DNA of 50,322 bases from Microbacterium paulum (lineage in GTDB: Bacteria > Actinomycetota > Actinomycetes > Actinomycetales > Microbacteriaceae): NCBI RefSeq assembly GCF_015707995.1, contig NZ_JAAGRY010000018.1:1-50322 (forward strand). Reading direction: 5' to 3'. The notes below the pieces were generated by a model that saw nothing but the letters and a program-made list of their open reading frames with translations, was not told the origin of the DNA and made no database searches. Positions 48,073 to 50,322 of this stretch are shown here, piece by piece (the first letter of the stretch is position 1; the number at the start of each line of letters is the position of its first letter). The position numbers and the translations under genes were made by a program.

Positions 48073-49014
48073 ATGCGTATCGGACTGATCGCGATCGACG
48101 GCTGCTTCGGTTCGGCTATCGCGTCGATCATCGACATCGTGCGGGTGGCCGACGGTGCGCGCGGCGATGTCGACCCGCGGATCGACCCGATCGAACTCGC
48201 CATCCTCGGACCGAAACGGCGAGTGACCACGACGGCATCGATGACCCTGTCGGTGGACCACCCGCTGTCGGAGTCCGGAGAGTTCGACGTGGTCGTCGTC
48301 CCTGCGCTTGGAACCCTTACGGCCGCCGCTACCAACGACGTCCTCCAGAGCCGAGATGCTCGTTCGGTCATCGCCTCGCTCGGGCGCCTCGACGAGGCGA
48401 CCACCCGGATCGCCGCGGCGTGCACCGGCGTGTTCGCTGTCGCCGAGACCGGACGGATGCATCATCGGCGGGCGACGACCAGCTGGTTCCTGGGGCCGGA
48501 GTTCCTGAAGCGCTATCCGACCGTCGCCCTCGATCTCGACACCATGGTCGTGGTCGACGGGAACCTCGTCACCGCCGGCGCCGCGTTCGCCCACATCGAC
48601 CTCGCGCTCTCACTCGTGCGATCGATCAGCCCCGACCTGGCCCAACATGTCGCCAAGCTCCTCATCATCGACGAGCGCCCGTCGCAGGCGGCCTTCGTCG
48701 CTTACGAACATCTCCGGCACGAGGACCCGATCATCGTCGAGTTCGAACGCTTCGTGCGCGCCCGCCTGGGCGAACCGTTCAACGTCGCCTTCGTCGCGCA
48801 GTCACTTGGCACCAGCCGGCGCACCCTCGAACGACGAGTCCGTTCGGCGCTCAACCTCACTCCGCTCGGCTTCGTCCAACGGCTTCGCATCGAACGAGCT
48901 CGGCACCTCTCAGCAACCACGGACCTCACCTCCGCCGAGATCGCGCTACGGGTCGGCTACGCGAACGCCGAGACTCTGCGCTCCCTCCTGCGTAGGGAGC
49001 GACGCCGTTCCTGA
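48073..49014 (+). CDS. GlxA-like AraC family transcriptional regulator
   Basis: This 313-residue regulator has an N-terminal DJ-1/PfpI-like domain (IGLIAIDGCFGSAIASIIDI ... IAAACTGVFAVAETG with the elbow Cys). A C-terminal AraC domain with two helix-turn-helix units follows (FNVAFVAQSLGTSRRTLERRV; SAEIALRVGYANAETLRSLLRRE). The start was placed at ATG 48073; the frame extends 31 codons upstream, but homology starts here. It is divergent from the ABM gene across 108 bp. It probably activates that gene in response to a small molecule. Confidence 0.9.
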   Translation: MRIGLIAIDGCFGSAIASIIDIVRVADGARGDVDPRIDPIELAILGPKRRVTTTASMTLSVDHPLSESGEFDVVVVPALGTLTAAATNDVLQSRDARSVIASLGRLDEATTRIAAACTGVFAVAETGRMHHRRATTSWFLGPEFLKRYPTVALDLDTMVVVDGNLVTAGAAFAHIDLALSLVRSISPDLAQHVAKLLIIDERPSQAAFVAYEHLRHEDPIIVEFERFVRARLGEPFNVAFVAQSLGTSRRTLERRVRSALNLTPLGFVQRLRIERARHLSATTDLTSAEIALRVGYANAETLRSLLRRERRRS

Positions 49015-49203
49015 CCTATCGCCATGCCTGTAGCCGGTGTGCTAGTGCTCGACTGGAACCACCTCTCAGCACGTCGCGTCGACGCTCCCGCGTCGCCCCT
49101 GAACGACCCACTCGACACGCCCGCAGCACAGGCCATGGGAGCCTGCCCCGCTTTCCCGGACACCAACTTTGAGGCGATGATCGTCTCGGAAGGAGTCCGT
49201 GAG

Positions 49204-49486
49204 ATGCCTGCTGCCCGACCGCCGGAGTTCCGGCGTCGAGCCCTGGCCTGGTTGCCCAGGGAAACCCCGTCGGCCAGACCGCGCGTGAACTCGGGATCAG
49301 CGAGTCCTGTCTTCGGAACTGGATGAATCGTGATGCGGTCGATTCCGGCCGCAAGCCGGGTCTGACGACCGAGGAGCACAAGGAGCTCGTCGAGCTGAGG
49401 CGCCGGTTGCGGGTGCTGGAGATGGAGAACGAGATCCTCAAGCGCGCGTCGGCGCACTTCGCCAGGGAGAACGTCCTCCCAAAATG
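49204..49486 (+). pseudogene. IS3 OrfA, frameshifted
   Basis: The N-terminus reads MPAARPPEFRRRALA. Near 49250 one base appears to be missing, and homology continues in another frame: QGNPVGQTARELGISESCLRNWM, then a leucine zipper (VELRRRLRVLEMENEILKRAS) and ENVLPK. The CCAAAATGG at its end resembles the usual slippery site for OrfAB. Confidence 0.7.
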
Positions 49487-50030
49487 GGGTTCCGGCTGGT
49501 CCAGGAGCTCGCCGCTGACGGTGTGCCTGTCGCGGTGGCCTGCCGGTTCCTTGGGGTCTCCACCTCGGGATACCACGAACGGCGGGAGCGGATGCCATCA
49601 CCGCGGTCCGTCGCCGACGCGGAGTTGACGATCACGATTCGTCGCATCCACTCAGACTCCCGCGAGATCTATGGCGCCCCGCGGGTGCTCGCAGAGCTGC
49701 GGCCGGGCCTCGGTGTTCAGGTGGGCCGCAAGCGCGTCGCGCGGCTCATGCGACTGGACGGACTGGTTGGCGTCTCGCATCGCCGCAAGCGGCGCGGCTG
49801 GAAGCCGGACACGGCCACGCACGAGGATCTCGTGAAACGGCAGTTCCGCGCCGACGCCCCGTACCGGCTCTGGTTCTGCGACATCACGCAACACCGGGCC
49901 AGGGACGGATGGGTCTACTGCGCTGCGGTGATCGACGCCTACTCCAGGCGCATCGTGGGCTGGTCGATCTCGGATCGCATCACCGCGGAGATCGTTGTCG
50001 ACGCGCTCGAGATGGCCAGGTGGCGACGCC
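49484..50030 (+). pseudogene. IS3 OrfB, C-terminally truncated
   Basis: It starts MGFRLVQELAADGVPVAVAC and continues through HEDLVKRQFRADAPYRLWFC, the first catalytic Asp (DITQHRARDGW) and ALEMARWRRR. It then runs into the right terminal repeat and attR. The second Asp and the Glu are missing. The open frame continues to 50278 through unrelated sequence, giving a meaningless fusion. Confidence 0.85.
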
Positions 50031-50042
50031 GGGTCAGGCTCC

Positions 50043-50072
50043 GGGGGTCAGGGGTTCGAGTCCCCTCAGGTC
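50043..50072. repeat. attR: 30-bp copy of the tRNA-Ala 3' end
   Basis: It is identical to 31728-31757. The following bases AACCA differ from the tRNA's CACCA at one position. A hairpin with a T-run (AACCCGC ... GCGGGCTTT, 50092-50115) follows and looks like the tRNA's original terminator, displaced by the island. Confidence 0.85.
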
Positions 50073-50253
50073 AACCATGGAGTGGATGTTCAAACCCGCG
50101 ACATCAGCGGGCTTTACGTCCTCTCCCGCACGCAGCCTGGCCTCATAGGTCAGCGCTGCGGCATGGAGCGATGGATCGAGCAGCATGTCGAACGGCTCAC
50201 CTGGGCTGGCTGGGTCTGCCCCGAGTCTTGTTGATAGTCGGGGTTTGGGGTGA

Positions 50254-50322
50254 TCAGGCCGCTTCTGCGTCCTTGTAGATCATCTCAAACTCGGCGGGGG
50301 TGAGTTTGCCGAGGCCGCGCTG
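50254..50322 (-). CDS. C-terminal end of an IS3-family transposase (partial)
   Basis: The last 22 codons on the minus strand read GLGKLTPAEFEMIYKDAEAA and stop at 50254-50256, the typical C-terminus of an IS3 OrfB. The element continues past the window edge. Its end may lie near the GATAGTCGGGG stretch at 50233. Between attR and here (50073-50253) only the displaced terminator is visible. Confidence 0.75.
   Translation of the reverse strand, partial: QRGLGKLTPAEFEMIYKDAEAA

Larger units (their letters stand above)
49138..50042 (+). mobile_element. IS3-family element with internal deletion, abutting attR
   Basis: The left terminal repeat starts GGAGCCTGCCCCGCTTTCCC at 49138. The right tip, CCGGGTCAGGCTCC, ends at 50042. 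Between them are orfA and the first half of orfB; about 350 bp at the 3' end are missing relative to the copy at 33,118-33,677. The last base of the element lies next to the first base of attR. No target-site duplication is seen. Confidence 0.75.

Noticed and set aside
47653..49014. Part of an antibiotic biosynthesis cluster, because of the ABM domain
   Set aside because: No other biosynthetic gene is nearby, and ABM proteins are widespread in general metabolism and stress.
49484..50278. 264-residue protein joining IS3 OrfB to sequence beyond attR
   Set aside because: Everything after the arginine cluster at 50030 is read through a terminal repeat and a tRNA fragment, so it is an accidental fusion.

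Overview
The window is high-GC actinobacterial DNA, most likely from Microbacterium or a close relative in Microbacteriaceae. The evidence is the order of the core genes (tig-clpP1-clpP2-clpX, ileS-folC-DUF4233-ndk, rne-rplU-rpmA-obgE-proB-proA-nadD-rsfS), a translational-type T-box before ileS, a ClgR-type box before clpP1, many ATGA/GTGA stop-start overlaps and several apparently leaderless genes. The assignment rests on protein and motif recognition only; no database was searched.

Positions 1-31,760 are ordinary chromosome. In order they hold an amidohydrolase, dps, a gamma-carbonic anhydrase, tRNA-Gly and tRNA-Pro, the trigger factor and Clp protease genes, an M3 peptidase divergent from an ArsR-like regulator, valS, a coupled pentapeptide/GNAT pair, ileS under a T-box, folC, DUF4233, ndk, a VKOR-family protein, RNase E/G, ribosomal proteins L21 and L27, obgE, proline biosynthesis genes, nadD, a tail-anchored acidic protein, rsfS and tRNA-Ala(GGC).

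The 3' end of tRNA-Ala is repeated exactly over 30 bp at 50,043-50,072, so positions 31,728-50,072 form an 18.3-kb genomic island. Its left end keeps an excisionase-like gene and an integrase that is dead twice over (in-frame amber codon, lost C-terminus). These are followed by a scrap of an SNF2-type helicase, a broken IS3 copy and a decayed hsp20. The centre is an intact stress operon: dnaK, grpE, a CbpA-type dnaJ, cbpM-like, clpB, a zinc-ribbon thioredoxin, a UBP-type zinc-finger protein, a cNMP-binding-domain/FAD oxidoreductase and an alpha/beta hydrolase. Nearly every gene pair overlaps or abuts. A separate hsp20 behind a CIRCE-like operator and a membrane stress protein follow. The layout resembles the transmissible heat-resistance loci of Proteobacteria, built from actinobacterial parts.

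The right end is insertion-sequence debris: a broken IS3 interrupted by an IS256 element whose transposase has an internal deletion, a tRNA-Thr 3' relic with a terminator, a monooxygenase divergent from a GlxA-like regulator, and an internally deleted IS3 whose terminal repeat touches the right att site. Another IS3 transposase end runs off the window edge.

The most interesting part is the coupled thioredoxin/UBP/FAD-oxidoreductase/hydrolase block downstream of clpB. It looks like a redox or protein-repair module added to the disaggregase operon, and its function cannot be deduced from sequence alone.
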